DNA from: Lateolabrax maculatus
Lineage: Eukaryota; Chordata; Actinopteri; Acropomatiformes; Lateolabracidae
DNA: 64,000 nucleotides
Reading direction: 5' to 3'
Assembly (NCBI GenBank): GCA_031216445.1
Contig: CM062211.1
Span: forward strand, 18,761,001-18,825,000
Shown: piece after piece, positions 24,676 to 37,188 of the stretch
Layout of the letters: the number at the start of each line of letters is the position of its first letter
Position numbering within the stretch: position 1 is the stretch's first letter
Program-made: the position numbers and the translations under genes
Notes under the pieces: generated by a model
What the model was told of the DNA's origin: nothing
Databases searched by the model: none
Seen by the model: the letters and a program-made list of their open reading frames with translations, nothing else

Positions 24676-27600
24676 CATGATTGTTTTAAATCAATAATTT
24701 TCTTTCTCAATTTAACATATTATTTCTATGTATTAAAAACAGGAAGTGAGGCCTCACCAGAAAGCCATGGTGGCCAGCAGGGTGAAGGCGCTGGCCTGGA
24801 AGACTTTGTGCTGCAGACAGTGGGTGTACTTCTGACTCCAGCCTTCCTTCTGAACCGTCCCAGTCCGACACGCGTCAGGACCCGGCAGCGTCGACACACT
24901 GCTGTGTTTCCTCGGTTTCCTGTTGGAGAAAGAAAGTATTTCAGATTTTATAAAGGTTTCAGAAGTTGCCGCTTTAAGCTGCAGTGCATTCTGGTCTTTT
25001 AAGGTCGCTGTGCCTCTTTCACACTCACTCATAAACACACAGTAGCCTTCAGAGACTCAAACTGCCCTTGAACTGTGATTTGCATTGATGCGCTGATAAC
25101 ACAGGTATGCTGCTATTATGCAACACACACAACACACACTTCATCAGCACTTTCCCATGTTGTATCCTACAGCACACACACACACACACACACACAGAGT
25201 TCTGCTTATTTCACTGGTCAAATGCATTTTAAACCAATTATTTGTCAGACTTCCAGATGTAATTAGTAATTAGTAATTAGTCTGCAATGTTACTTGATTG
25301 AACAAATTATCTGATTTATACAGTAAATATGAGGAGTTTAAATATAAATATAAGTGTTCCTTATAGTCCAGGCAAACTAAGTGAAAGATAAAGGATTACT
25401 CAAATGAAGAAAAAGAAGATTTATAAAGAAATATAAGGAGTAACAATGGAGGAAACAAGTGAAAAAGTTGTATAGTTGCTTAATTATATTGACCTAACAA
25501 TTATTATTGTAATAATATGTAATCATATTATATTGTAGTATATACAATATATTGATATATTTTATAACAAGGACCTCACTATTCAGCACCTAAACTGACT
25601 GATCTTGACATTTCCAGGTACATTTTTAAAATGTTTAAACTTCTTAAGCTGTCCATCCTTCTAGCTACAGCTAACATTGTTAATGTAGTTTTTGCTTGTT
25701 TTGTGTAAAGGCACTTAAAATCAAACTTTGAAGTTTGTTTAAAGAGCCATGGTGGAAGATATGTAACCATCAGCTCAAGAACTCCCTTTAGTCCGCCTCT
25801 GTGAATAGTGATATCTATAATAACAGAAGAATGAATGAATGAATAAATTAATAAATAAATAAATGTACCCGGTGGAGCGCAGGCTGCCCGTCAGGCTCTT
25901 CAGCTTTGCCAGTCGGCGGTTCCACACCTCCAGCTCTTTGATTCGCGTCTCCAGGTTGTCGGTGAGCTTCGAAAGCTGCTGCACCGCCCCCACGTTCTCC
26001 ATGAAGATCTGCTCCTGGAGGAGGAGGAGGAGGAGGAGGAGGAGGAGGAGGAAATACAGATTCTATACAAAGTCTTTGATTTTAAAAAAGTGCAACTTTG
26101 TTTCTGTTTCCAGTGAGATTTTGTCCTGCTGGAACAGATATAACAGTGATGTTCTTCATATTCAACATAAATCCCATAAGGTTTGGTTAAATGCTTCAGG
26201 CAAAGACTCATGGGAGCTGTAGTTGTTTAAATGCTAACAAATAAACCATCTTTGTTAAAGTGATGTGGTGCCCAATTTGATCGATACCCTTTAATCTTTC
26301 AATATGGACAGAAAACACCAGAATATTTCTATTTTCACTCTGCTGAAAGAAACCATTCATAAGACAAAACATTAAGAACTAAAGCTGAAATGATCTGTTA
26401 ACGATTGGTTGATCGACAGAAAATTAATGAGCAAAATCCTGGCAAGCGAGAAATCCCTTCTGTATGTTTGTTGGAGTCAAATCTTAAATGTCACAGATTT
26501 GAACATTAACCAATAAAGATGCAGGAAGGCAGGAAGAAATGAGGAGATTACCTTGTCCACCATGAGGAAGTTATGAATCTTCTCTCCGTCAGAACAGTTA
26601 ACGTCTCCGATCTCCGTCACCGCTGATGGCAGCAGCTCCTTCACCTCCTGAGCTATTATACCTGAAACATCACGTGATGATGTTATCATAATGCTTTCAA
26701 AATAATCACAATATACAAGCATCACACTCACATGGTAAATAAATAAATCACAGTTTCAGGATTTTAGGAAACACAGTAATAATGTGGTTTGTTACCTGTC
26801 TGGTGGGTGTGGTCTATTCCCATGGTGGAGGCAAACTCTGGTTTATAATCAAACTCAACTATTCTCATCTGAGTGATTCTCTTCAGCTGCTGCTCAGAGT
26901 CGACCTGACGAACAAACGAGTAAGTCCAGGATCAGAAAACTAAATCTGGACTTGAGATAAAGAATAATGATGGGAATATTTGGGGGCACTAGGTGGCACC
27001 AAATCAGGGAATTCTGCATCCCACACTCATATTTCACCTGCTTGGTAAAAGACATTAAGTGTCTTACCTCCTGTATGTTTTCCTTGGCGCGGCGGTCGGA
27101 CGGCTGCATGACGGCGCCCATCACCTTGGCGTTGCCGCAGACGACCAACGCCTCATCAGGTGTGTCGGTGTTGATGCCCACCCGGCCTTGACAGACCACG
27201 GCTTCCTGCGCCGCCCCGCGCTGCCACATGGCGTCCCCGTCCATCTCAAACTGACCAGGGTTAGAGGCCTGCGGAGGGGAGACGCTGCTGCATGTGAGAC
27301 TGGTGACGGTTTTATAAATAAGACACAGAGATTTGTGTTTCTTTGCCAGTTGTTGCCTTATTGATGGTTTAAAGTCAGTCTTGTTACCCTGACGATGATT
27401 CTCTCCGACATCAGAGCGGTGAGGAGGAAGGTCTCCTCTCCGCCCACTGCAGCGTACAGACCAACCACCATCTGGAAATATCTACAAACAAACTCACATT
27501 TAGCATTTACCTCTGACTGTTCATTCACTCACTCACTCTCTCACTCACCTCTGGTCAGGGTTGGGTTTGCCTTTTTTCCTCATGTTGTTGGCCGTCGTCT

Positions 27601-30600
27601 CACTGAAGTGCAGTCGGCCGAGCGTTACCTTGGTGATTTGGCCGCCGGGCAGACCGACCCTGGAGGATCATAATTGATTGGTTTTTAAATATGTATTTAA
27701 ATTTGTGTGCTTTTACAACTTATCTAAATGTAATCGATTACAGAAAACTGAAAATAAGAGTTGCTGGTGAACCATATTGAGTTTCAAGCCACTGACTGCG
27801 ATGAATCAGATCAGAAAGCAAACACCTTTGTGGATGTTTTGCGAGAATGCGCTCATTGTGCCACGAGGGTGAGATTTGTGCTGTATTCAAACAGAATATT
27901 TTACTTTTACAACAGAAAACACTTCAAGGATGAGGACTAATATTTCCCACCTTCTACAGAGAACAGTGTACAGACTAGAGTTGGGTATCGTTCACTTTTT
28001 AACCCAACCAATTCGGTTGGTACCCTTATAAGTACAGAGTTCAGTACCTGACCCTAGGACAGATGCTTCCCCAAACTTTGAATCTCTACAGATCCAGGAC
28101 TCACTCGGACGGTCCCAAAGTGTTAAACTAGGTAATGTTTGAGCTTGTAAACAGCTGGTGTGTCTCTTACCTGACAGGGTGGAAGGGCTTCTTGCTGCGG
28201 TCGGGCTGAGACTGCTCGATGGTCACCTGGTGGCTTGGAGACTCCAGCTGTGAGGAGTGAGACGTTCAGGTTTCACACAGAAACTGTATTGTGGTTTCCA
28301 CAATAGTCAGCAGCTTAGTTACCATTTTGGGAAAACATCTTGTAGATGTCTTACCCAAAGTGTAATGAGAAAGTCAATTATATCAAGATACTATATGTTG
28401 TATCTAACGTGTCCACATGTCCTGGGATTAATTTAGTTTTGGGGAGTTTTGCTAGTTTTCAGGCAAAGTTATGGACACCTTCTTATGCTTTTCACTGTAG
28501 CTTGAAGGATAATTTTACCTAATTCTTTAATAGCTACATAATGAAGAGAATGCAAACTTTCTCTTTTATATATTTCTGGTCTCCAAGTGTAGACAGAACC
28601 TTGTACGAACCTTGACCCCGAACACTTTTATCTGGAAGTGGTCGACCTCCTGCGGTCCGCTGGGCGTTCTGATGTAATGCGGCTCTGCGGCCACACCGAT
28701 GTGAACTGTGACCTGGAAGTGGTTCTTCTTCTGGCAGACGAAGGCCTCGTCGGCTGCGGAGTAGATGAAGCCTTTATCTGTGTCAACGTGGTAGGCAAGA
28801 GGAGACCTGGAAACACAGGAGAAAAGCCATTAAAGCTGATTGGATTTTGTACAGGATGGTGACATCAGTTGGTCTTTCCAACACATATATCATATATCAA
28901 GGTATCAAAAACACTGATTCAGCTGGTTCTGCACTCACAGTGTCTGGTAGCTGCTGTTGTATAAAGTGCTCCAATCCTCCGACCTGTACTGATCCCACGT
29001 CAGCAGCTGGGAGGATCCCAAACTCAGTCCGCCACCCCCTGCGCTGCCACCACGAGTCCCGTCACCGTCACTGCAGGAAGCCTCGATTCCTGCCGAAGGT
29101 TCCTCGGACTCAGATCTCCTCCTCTTCTTACTGTCTGAGGAGCTGAAGCAGGACGAGACGGACAGAGTCAGAGCTCAGACCAAACAACAACTCACTGACT
29201 GACTGAATCATCATTTTGTCTGTTTATCACCACAACTAAATCTGTGGTATTCAGATAATGTGTTGAAGCCAAGCTGAAGCTGAACATAACCATGTTTGTC
29301 CTTTTTGGACTAATATAATTCCATTTATTCCTTTTCAAACCTGAGTTCTCTGACTGCTATTGGTCTCAACTTCAAAGGATCCAAACAAAGTGCGATCACA
29401 TCATCCCTCTCTTAGCCTCCCTTCACTGACTACCAGCAAATTGCAGAATTGATTTCAAAATTGTACTGATTACGTTCAACGGTAGTTAACATCCAAAATA
29501 CATCAGTGAACTCTTGTCCCATTATGAAATGAACCACAACTTGAGGTGTCCTGGCTGTTCCTTGGTCCAGGTCAGTAGTCAAGTCAAGTCAAATCATATT
29601 TTAGCCCAAAATCACAAATCATAATTTGCCTCAAGTGGTACAACACCCTCTGTCCTTTGACCCTTGGTCAGGAAAAACTTTTTAAAAAACCCTTTAGCAG
29701 AGAAAAAATTGAAGAAACCTAAAAGCTTGAGTCTCGAGCCTTTGCTGGACAAAACTGACAATGCTGAAGTTTTGCTTACCAGGACTGTAGCGACGAGGTG
29801 GAGCCCAGGAGGCAGGGTGGAGGGTGCTTGGCTATGTTTAGGACCGGACCTGGACCGGTGCAGGGTGTGGGGTAGCTGTTTGAGGGGGGCAGCGGAGGGG
29901 GAGGAGGGGTGCAAACCTGCGAGTAGCTCTCTGGACTCAGGTAGTGTGTGTGCTCAGGTGAGTGGTGTGTGTGCTGGTGCAGGGGGGCAGGTGGGGCAGA
30001 TGAGGTCCCAGGCTTGGTGTAAGTGTTAGTAAGGCCCAAACTTCGGAGCTGATCGTGGGTCAGCAGCTCATGGGGGGCGGGGACGGGGCCTCGGTCCTTA
30101 AAGCGACAGGACGAGGAGGGGGCAGGCCGATGTGTTGGCTGGAATACTTCCTGGGGGATCTGCTGGTTGGACCAATAGGACGGCTCATAGTGGAAGTCTG
30201 CCAATAAGAGAAGTACATTATCTCAACGGACAGTTTCACCTCTCAAAACACACTCAGACACAGACACTATTACTGACGTCAGCATTTCTTTTTGCTGTTG
30301 GTTCTTGGTCAGAGTTTAACTTCGGTAAACTTTGAATTTGAGCTGCTGACAAATTGTAAACCAGGTTGATAATTATTAAAACACAGTTTTATGTAATTAA
30401 AAGTCTTCCTTCAGTAACAGTACCTGGTATCTGTGCAGGTGAACATGCCTCCGAGCTCGAGTCAGGAGGAGACTCAGGGAGCATGCTGGGAAAAACAAAC
30501 ACACAAAACACACAAAACATAAGACAATTCAATGATTATTTGATTATTTGCCTTTTGTTTTGTTTCAGTTAAGTAATTAAGATTTGTGATAGAGATTCTG

Positions 30601-31263
30601 TAATAATTTCTGGTGTATGGCATCTACAAGATCTGTGGTAAAGTTTTTTAGTGTTTTTTTCAGTTTTGCGTTGTTCTCTCAATTCCAGCCCAATGTAGAG
30701 GTTACATTTTTTATATCATTTTTATTTTGTGCTGTGGGAAGTGGTTTTGGGTGTTCGATAAAGCGTGTTTTATATTCTTTTGATGGGATTTCCGGGCTTT
30801 CTGTATTCTGTATTTACAACCTTCACTCAGTTGATAACCAAGTAGGTCAATGCTGTTTGTGTGTGTTATATAACAGGAATGATGGAGACAACAAGGTTTC
30901 CCCTGTTACCACTAACACTACCTCTTCTTCTAGTTTTATTTTTTTCATTTAGACACATTTTACATTTTATTACATACTGTAATCCCTCTTTAAAGCTGTT
31001 GAACACAATAACTTCTGCTCCTGGTCGACCTACTGCAACAATCTCTGAATTGGACTTTGTCGGAGAAAATTAATATTAAATATAAAATAAAATGTTAAAA
31101 TGAGGACTTAATTCCAAGAGAGTGATTGAGCTGTTAAAATATTTTCTGTGATGTGTTGTTAGTACAGAGTCAGTGAACTCCTGAATTCCTTAACTGAATT
31201 TGATCAAACTGGATTTGACTGATCAATAATCCATCACAGAGAAGGATGATGTAATATTGGAAT

Positions 31264-31319
<56 letters not shown>

Positions 31320-31423
31320 TCTTACAAGCTGTTGGGGTCCATGTCATTGCTGAGGTACTGCTCCAGGATGCTCGTATCCACGGCGACAGAGCTGTCCAAC
31401 ACACCGCTCACATCCTGACCTGC

Positions 31424-31462
<39 letters not shown>

Positions 31463-32470
31463 GTAATCAATAATGTAGATCAGAAGAAGATAAGGAAATA
31501 GATAACACTCTGTATGTGTGTAGATGAGTTCAGGGTGAGAGTTTGGTTTGGGTAATAATTCTTATAAAGTAGATTATAAAATTAATTATTTTAGATGTGG
31601 ATGAGAAAAAAAGTTAAATATAAGTGAACATCCAATCAGAGAGCTTCAGACTCTGTTGCCGGGTGGTTAATGGCAGGGTGAAGTTGAGCTTTGTAGAACT
31701 AGTTGTATAAATTCAGCATGAATTAATTCACTTTTGAATTTTTGATCATTTTAGCATAAAAGTGTCCAAATGTGCTTTTTAAATTACATGTTTTCCAGGT
31801 AACCCTGGAAACTTGTCAAAGACCAACTAAAGCCACGTTTCCACACAAAGTACCTGGAACTTTTAGTCCCAGGAACTACTTTTCAAGGAACTAAACGGTT
31901 CCCGTGAAGATCCCTGTGGAAGTTTCTGCCTTGGAAACGCAGCTGAAGTTTCTCTACAAACCTCTAAAACTTTTTCCCAAAGACCAGTAGCACCTAATGA
32001 CAACTAGAACATCCTCAAATACCACCAGAACCCACAAGAAAAAGTCCTTAAGATCCAACAGAACCTCCTCAGGAAAAACTTCTGCAAGGACCAACTGAAC
32101 CCCCCATGTGATCCTTTTCAAGAACCAAAGAACTTCTTCGAGGACCACTGGGACCTCTTTTACCTTGTGAAAGACTCCTGGAGACTCTCGATGGCCACTA
32201 AATCGTCTTTAAAAACATTTAAGATCCACTGAATTTCTGCAATAAGTGTGCTTCATGATTTAAGTCTATAAAGTACTTCCTCTGTGATCAGGTATATATA
32301 TATTATTTATTTATATATTACAGCATATAACGGTTGATTATCTTAAGCAGAATATATGCGTGATGTTTATGAGACTGCTGACATGTTAACAGCTCACCAC
32401 TGAAGAACTGCTGCAGCGCCTCGTTCTCTCCCAGCACCTGGAGCGGCAGCCGGCCGGCTCCGGGCTCCAT
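19870..32470 (-). CDS. myrfl: Myelin regulatory factor-like protein (MYRFL), complete, 23 exons
   Basis: MYRF-family ER-membrane transcription factor. It trimerises, cleaves itself, and releases an N-terminal DNA-binding fragment. Exons: 32470-32398, 31419-31326, 30485-30424, 30197-29780, 29142-28939, 28806-28611, 28247-28171, 27659-27549, 27481-27388, 27268-27068, 26904-26796, 26661-26552, 26014-25869, 24919-24758, 24627-24556, 24257-24211, 23781-23620, 23426-23385, 22821-22737, 22560-22486, 22309-22198, 20531-20460, 19962-19870 (TAG). Total 938 aa. Order: acidic N terminus (VLGENEALQQFF), Pro/His-rich region (exon 4), KKRRR nuclear signal, NDT80-type DNA-binding domain (exons 6-9), chaperone/autoprotease domain with the Ser500/Lys505 dyad in PSDRRAK, coiled coil (exon 13), one membrane helix (about 672-698), Cys-rich luminal domain ending FHFYRRCIDS. 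Gene order and the N terminus favour myrfl over myrf. Confidence 0.93.
20035..20255 (+). mobile_element. LINE/SINE-type 3' tail ending in a TTCTGA-like repeat
   Basis: The end TGTGAAAACTTACTTGGCAATAAACCTAATTCTGATTCTGG recurs at 41860-41905 and, inverted, at 50925-50985. A shared terminus followed by a short ATTCTG repeat resembles CR1/L2-type non-LTR elements. The copy lies in the last myrfl intron. Confidence 0.55.
20835..21145. mobile_element. Diverged AGTA-rich MITE-like repeat in the last but one myrfl intron
   Basis: It shares TTCAGATTATTAATACAAA, GATGTATTATTATAGAT and CAGCTGCAACATTAAAGTAA blocks with copies at 22866-23245, 33590-33680 and 49500-49715. Confidence 0.5.
22866..23245. mobile_element. 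Diverged AGTA-rich MITE-like repeat in a myrfl intron
   Basis: It begins CAGAGGTGGGATGAAACGTAC and contains GATGTATTATTACAG, CAGCAGTAAAGTAG, TGAGTACTTTTACTTTTGG and CTGTGGTATTACTACTTTA. A related copy lies at 20835-21145 in another myrfl intron. Confidence 0.55.
24629..24674. repeat. (CA)n microsatellite forming the myrfl exon 15 acceptor tract
   Basis: About 46 bp of (CA)n abuts exon 24627-24556, so on the minus strand the acceptor is (TG)n directly followed by cag. Confidence 0.95.
26016..26052. repeat. (GGA)n trinucleotide tract
   Basis: About 12 GGA units lie immediately before myrfl exon 26014-25869. On the minus strand they form (CCT)n and supply the polypyrimidine tract of its acceptor. 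Confidence 0.95.
29345..29565 (+). pseudogene. Decayed LINE reverse-transcriptase C-terminal fragment, myrfl intron 4
   Basis: Frames interrupted by stops and shifts read like the common L2/RTE-type ORF2 end: CGATCACATCATCCCTCTCT (DHI-P-L), CTCCCTTCACTGACTACCAG (LH-LP), TTCAAAATTGTACTGAT (FKIVL) and CATCAGTGAACTC. There is no intact ORF. The assignment rests on my memory of the family. Confidence 0.45.
31267..31459. repeat. (GT)n and (CA)n tracts on either side of myrfl exon 2
   Basis: (GT)n at 31267-31317 and (CA)n at 31424-31459 flank exon 31419-31326. Confidence 0.93.
31840..32185. repeat. Degenerate 'AACCTCCTCAAGGACCAACT' tandem repeat in myrfl intron 1
   Basis: Repeated variants of GACCAACTAGAACCTCCTCAA and AGGAACTACTTTTCAAGGAAC. 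Unit length is irregular (about 25-30 bp). Similar wording occurs in two nots introns. Confidence 0.5.
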
Positions 32471-33540
32471 GCTGCCCAGCAGGGGGCGCTGCAGCTGGGG
32501 AGCGGGGCGGGATCAGGAGGGCCCCTGCTGGACCTGCTGCTGCTGTGAATTAATACATGAAAAGACAATTTTAAAATAATTTTATATAGAAGAATTAAAG
32601 CAGACGTAGAGAACAACAATGAAATGAACCAGTGGCCGGTGTGGTTCGGCCCCGTTGTCATGTCTCAAATGTCTCTGAGTTGTTGATGGGACTTTTCCCC
32701 TTTAAACTTTTCATACGGTTTCATTTAAATAACTGTTAATCCCTAAGAAATCGGATCGATCGAACGATCAAAAATTTCACAAAAAAATCAATAGCAGAAC
32801 TTTGTATTTCTTCTCTCGTCTCCCATTAATCATTCCACGACACCTCAGATTTATCTGGTGACCCTTTGGAGGGGCTCGACCCCTAGGTTGGGAACCACAG
32901 GACTAAACTACAGAACTTTATTGTATAAGGTTGTTTAATGTAGCTCCACTGACCGTGTCTCTGGATTTATTCATTAGTATTGTTAATCTAATAAAGGAAA
33001 CGAAAGGTCAGAGTACTTCTTCCACCGCTGCCTACAGCTGCATGCTGGGATTGTCGGTGTAATGGAGGAACAAGCAGACGATTTATGATGCTGAAATAAC
33101 ATAAAATCTGATACTGATGCAGAGTTCAAGGTTAAAACCTCACCTACGGGTAATACAGATCAAAGCTTAACCTCAAGTCATTTCACGGGTGCCTCGTTTC
33201 CTAATAAATTCCTACAAAAAATTTAATTTGTTAATATTTACAGGGAACAATTGATAAACTGTTCAATTGGTTCACTTTCTGTTAATTCCAGTTGTTAGTA
33301 TAACTTTCTTTTAATAAAAGCAGGTCAGGTGAACATGTAGAAATGTAAAATCTGTCTTTCTGTGTGGTTATACATAAGAGGAAAACATACAATTGAATTA
33401 ATATGGAGAATAACGTTTACAAAATTAATATTTACATGAAAACATGAACTCCTGGATCTGAAATCTTTAGCATCGCATAGCTTCAGTGAGCACTGGACAA
33501 ACAGTTCAAATAAATAATAATACACAACATTGTGAAAAAA
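32471..33540. other. myrfl 5' flank
   Basis: A GC-rich stretch (32471-32545) abuts the myrfl start codon and is probably 5' UTR or promoter. From 32630 to 32900 lies a hAT-like element in reverse orientation, only 160 bp from the start codon. Beyond it is AT-rich sequence without ORFs. A noncoding first exon further upstream cannot be excluded. Confidence 0.45.
32630..32900. mobile_element. Second copy of the hAT-like element, inverted, 160 bp upstream of myrfl
   Basis: It begins CAGTGG..TTCGGCCCC and ends GGTTGGGAACCACAG, matching the 36850-37180 element in reverse orientation over most of its length. The right flank reads GACTAAAC, the reverse complement of the GTTTAGTC found beside the other copy. 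The left flank has diverged. Confidence 0.7.
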
Positions 33541-33999
33541 TAAAGTTTTAAAGCTCCTTTATACTTTATACTACGCCAATAACCTTTTTGATAACTTTTG
33601 TAACTTTGAGATTCAGATTATTAATACAAATTATCATCAATTTATAAATTACGATGTATTATTATAGATTGCATCAATAATTAGAATCCTATAATATCAT
33701 TTATACACTGGCTTCTTTTAGGCTGTTGTGGCTTTCTACTTAATTATCGTATTTTCATCAGAAAACATTTCTCTCATTATGAACAAACTGTTTACTTTCT
33801 ATTTCTCTATTTTCTCTTTTTTGACAGCAGGATTACCTCCAACCATTTAATAAGAATTAATCAGTTACATTTACTAATCTTGTATGTTTCAATGGGCCTT
33901 TGCAGTTAAAACCCCCCTGAGCTTATTCTGAATCAACATGTTGTTAAAACATGTTATAATAAGAAAGCCTTCTCCACTCTTTACATGTGATGGCTTCTT

Positions 34000-34155
34000 A
34001 CACTTTCAGTATTATGTTTATGGTCTTTGTGCTTTATGGTCTTTGCTTTTTTTGCACCATTTGCATTTATTGTTTGTTTTATTTTCTCTCTGTAAAGTTC
34101 TTTGTATGATGATTAATAAAAGTACTATACAAATAAAGTTTATTATTGTTATTAA
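34000..34155 (+). mobile_element. LINE 3' tail relic
   Basis: CTCTGTAAAGTTCTTTGTATG is followed by AGTACTATACAAATAAAGTTTATTATTGTTATT, the usual end of several fish non-LTR elements. Confidence 0.45.
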
Positions 34156-35196
34156 AGGGATTTTATGGTTTTGTCAGACGTAATTTCTTACAGTATTTAC
34201 TGTCATTAATAGTGCACATGGAAACATACTCAGATATGAATAAAGCAACCTTCTTGATCATTTAATACAATGGCAGTAATATTGAAATTATCATTGTGCA
34301 TTGATGGAATTTGAGGGTTTTCATATACTAAATATTTTTTGTACAATAGGGAAAAATATCCACTCAGTGGGTATTGATATAGACCCCAGTGACCCTGGAG
34401 CCCTTGGGCCCCCAGAGGGTCTTAGGCCCTGGGGCAGGTTGCCTGGTTGGTAATCTATCTTTGCTTTTAGTGCATCAAAAATGAATTAACTAAGAACTCT
34501 GTACCTGACTGGCGCCTTACAATATTTTATTTTTGTGAATATAAACACGTTTTTCTGAACTATCAAACTGCTCATTGCATCCGTGTTAGATACGATTTTC
34601 TGCCTAAATAAAAAAAAAAAAAATCTAAAATTTAAAAATAAAATCAAGTCTTATTTTGAAAAATCAAATCAGCCCATGTGAAATTGTTTGCAAAATATTG
34701 ATTGAAGTATTTCATACATTTTGCCGGTTGCGTCCAGGTTTTCTGATGTTTTACTTCATAATCCACCTGAAAATACGTGAACTACAACACGGAGGATGAA
34801 ATGAACTCTTTGTTTCTCCTGTTCAAACACACTTGGCAGCTCAGATCTGCTCCACGAAAACAGCAGCAGACATTTTTGTTCAAACACACCTGTCTGTCTC
34901 CAAGATGGCCGCCAGTCAGTCGACCAGCGGGGATCTCTGGGTTTATCCGAGCTGCTCGTCCTCAGGTGTAATCCATCTGTGAAGGTGGACTCAGAGTCAG
35001 ATATGACACACAGGGCTCCAGATTTGTTAAATCTTCTTCTGTGGTTTTAGTTGAGAGATGTATTTCCTTTTAGATGGGAAGTCTTCTTCTTGTTGTTGGT
35101 GGCGTCTGCGGACCGTCTCTGTCTGCCAGCTGAACTTTGAGCTTTGAACAGGAAAAAGGTAGAAGACATTCACACACCTGACGCAGGCGTATAGCA

Positions 35197-35232
<36 letters not shown>

Positions 35233-36841
35233 GAAGCCATAAACATTCATCTGACTGGAAGTGCACCCACAGACACATGTTTGTATCACTATACTTGTGA
35301 GGACCCTCACTGACATCCATTCATCCCCTAAACATTAAACCCAATCTTAACCTGAAAGGAGAACTTCAACATTTTGGGAAATTTGCTTATTTCCTTTCTT
35401 ACAATTATAAATAAGTTAGTCATCTACTTTCTCTCTCTCCTGATGATAATTTGAATGAATGGTCATAGTGTTGTGCCTTGGATGTAGGTCAGGTATTTCA
35501 TTCTTGAGGCAGATGGGTGTTGGTTGTATTGCTGAAGTTGTTTGTGTTTATGTGTAAACTGTCAAATTGGACCTCATAAAGATAGAAGTACGAGGCACAG
35601 AGACACACCTGCAGGATCCTTATCTGTTGTACGTCATGAGTAAATACTCCGTTGTCCTCAATGTCCACAGAAAAGGGTGTAGAAAAAGGAAGAAGTCCAT
35701 TATTTTTCCAGCAGAGGGTGCTGAAGACACAATAAATGACTCAATGAGAGATTTACACAAGCTCACTAAATCTGCCACATTAACTAACATTAACTGCCAT
35801 CTTAGAACTTAACTCTTTACCAAATGGAGTTTTACGAATCCCTAAATTAAAACAGATTGCGCCCCACAAACACCCACTGACTGCCTGACACATTCAGGTC
35901 GACATATCACACCTGAAACTTGATAAATGCTGTTTGGTAATGATGTAAATCTAGAAGATTTTACAATAATGTACAAATAAACATTTTACAAAAATAACAC
36001 AACACATAATCAGCTTAGCAGAATCAAAATAAAACAAATACCTACATTTACAAAAATGATATGTTTTGCGTCTCTAAAACTGTAATTTTCTGGAAGTTAT
36101 GCTATTTTGTGATGCTACAGTGACTTCCTGTTTACATATTTGATTGTTCTTGATTGGACGGCGCTACACGTGTTTCCTAGCAACTGATTTACACATTACT
36201 AAAGTTTTTACAAGCTCTCCAACTAGTTTTGAATTTCAATAAAGTTGGGGGACTCACAAGAGAAAAACTACTCTGGATCCTACACTTCTTATGGTGCAAA
36301 TTAATAGCGTTGACCCTCCCTGCACACCTCCAGTTTAAAACAAAAGCTTTATGTTGTAATTTTTTTGAAAGGTTTTCAGGTTCAGGGTGCAATGGAAAGA
36401 AAGAAGACATTATACAAGCTGAGTGGCACTCCTCATGACAAGTAAACTGACCTTTATGGGTAAAAATCTACCTGAGGAAAAAAAAGAACAATAATGCAGA
36501 TAAAACAAATAATGTAATCTAAAGTTAAAAAAAGTATTGGAAATAATATTTATGTTTTACTAACAGTGTCAAGTCAGATAAAGTAAAATAATTCCAGATT
36601 ACTTCATTAATCTGTCCTTCTGTCCACCAGATGGTGCCGCAGGACAGAAGTTGTCTCATCTGTCCCATACTGAAGGTGAAGGAGAGGGACCAATACAACA
36701 ATGTTAAAAGGCTCCATTACTAGTAAAAGTCCTCCCATACATTCACTTTAAGTATTAAAAGTAGTTAGTTAATCCTGAGGCATCAATGTTGGAGCAACAT
36801 GTTCCAGGTAGAGACAGTCTGAAGTACTTTATATTCATCTA

Positions 36842-37188
36842 GTTTAGTCCAGGGGTTCCCAACCTAAGGGTCGGGCTCCTCCAAAGGGTCACTAGATAAA
36901 TCTGAGGGGTCGTGGGATGATTAATGGTAGAGGAGAGAAGAAGAAACAAAGTTCTCATACACAAATTTGGATTAATTCATCTGACTTTTCTCTAATCTTT
37001 TTTTTTTTTTTTTGGTGAAATATTGGATGATTTGACCTCTTTGGGACATGAACAGTAAATTAAACCACGTGAGAAGTTTAGTTAAGTCTCTTTGGTGGAC
37101 ATCTGAAACATGACATGAAGTCCCAACTAGATACTGCTACTTTGTGAGGGGCCACAAGCCAAAATATTAGGGAACCACTGGTTTAGTC
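36842..37188. mobile_element. hAT-like non-autonomous element with perfect 8 bp target-site duplication
   Basis: The element spans 36850-37180 (331 bp). It starts CAGGGGTTCCCAACC and ends GGGAACCACTG, which are imperfect inverted repeats typical of hAT elements. Both flanks carry GTTTAGTC (36842-36849 and 37181-37188), the 8 bp target-site duplication length of this superfamily. It has no transposase ORF, so it is a MITE-type derivative. Confidence 0.88.

Noticed and set aside
29664..30029. + strand ORF of 121 codons
   Set aside because: Antisense of myrfl exon 4, whose minus-strand frame joins neighbouring exons in phase.
36189..36438. Opposed ORFs of about 70 codons
   Set aside because: Low-complexity, no domain, no start context, both strands open by chance.
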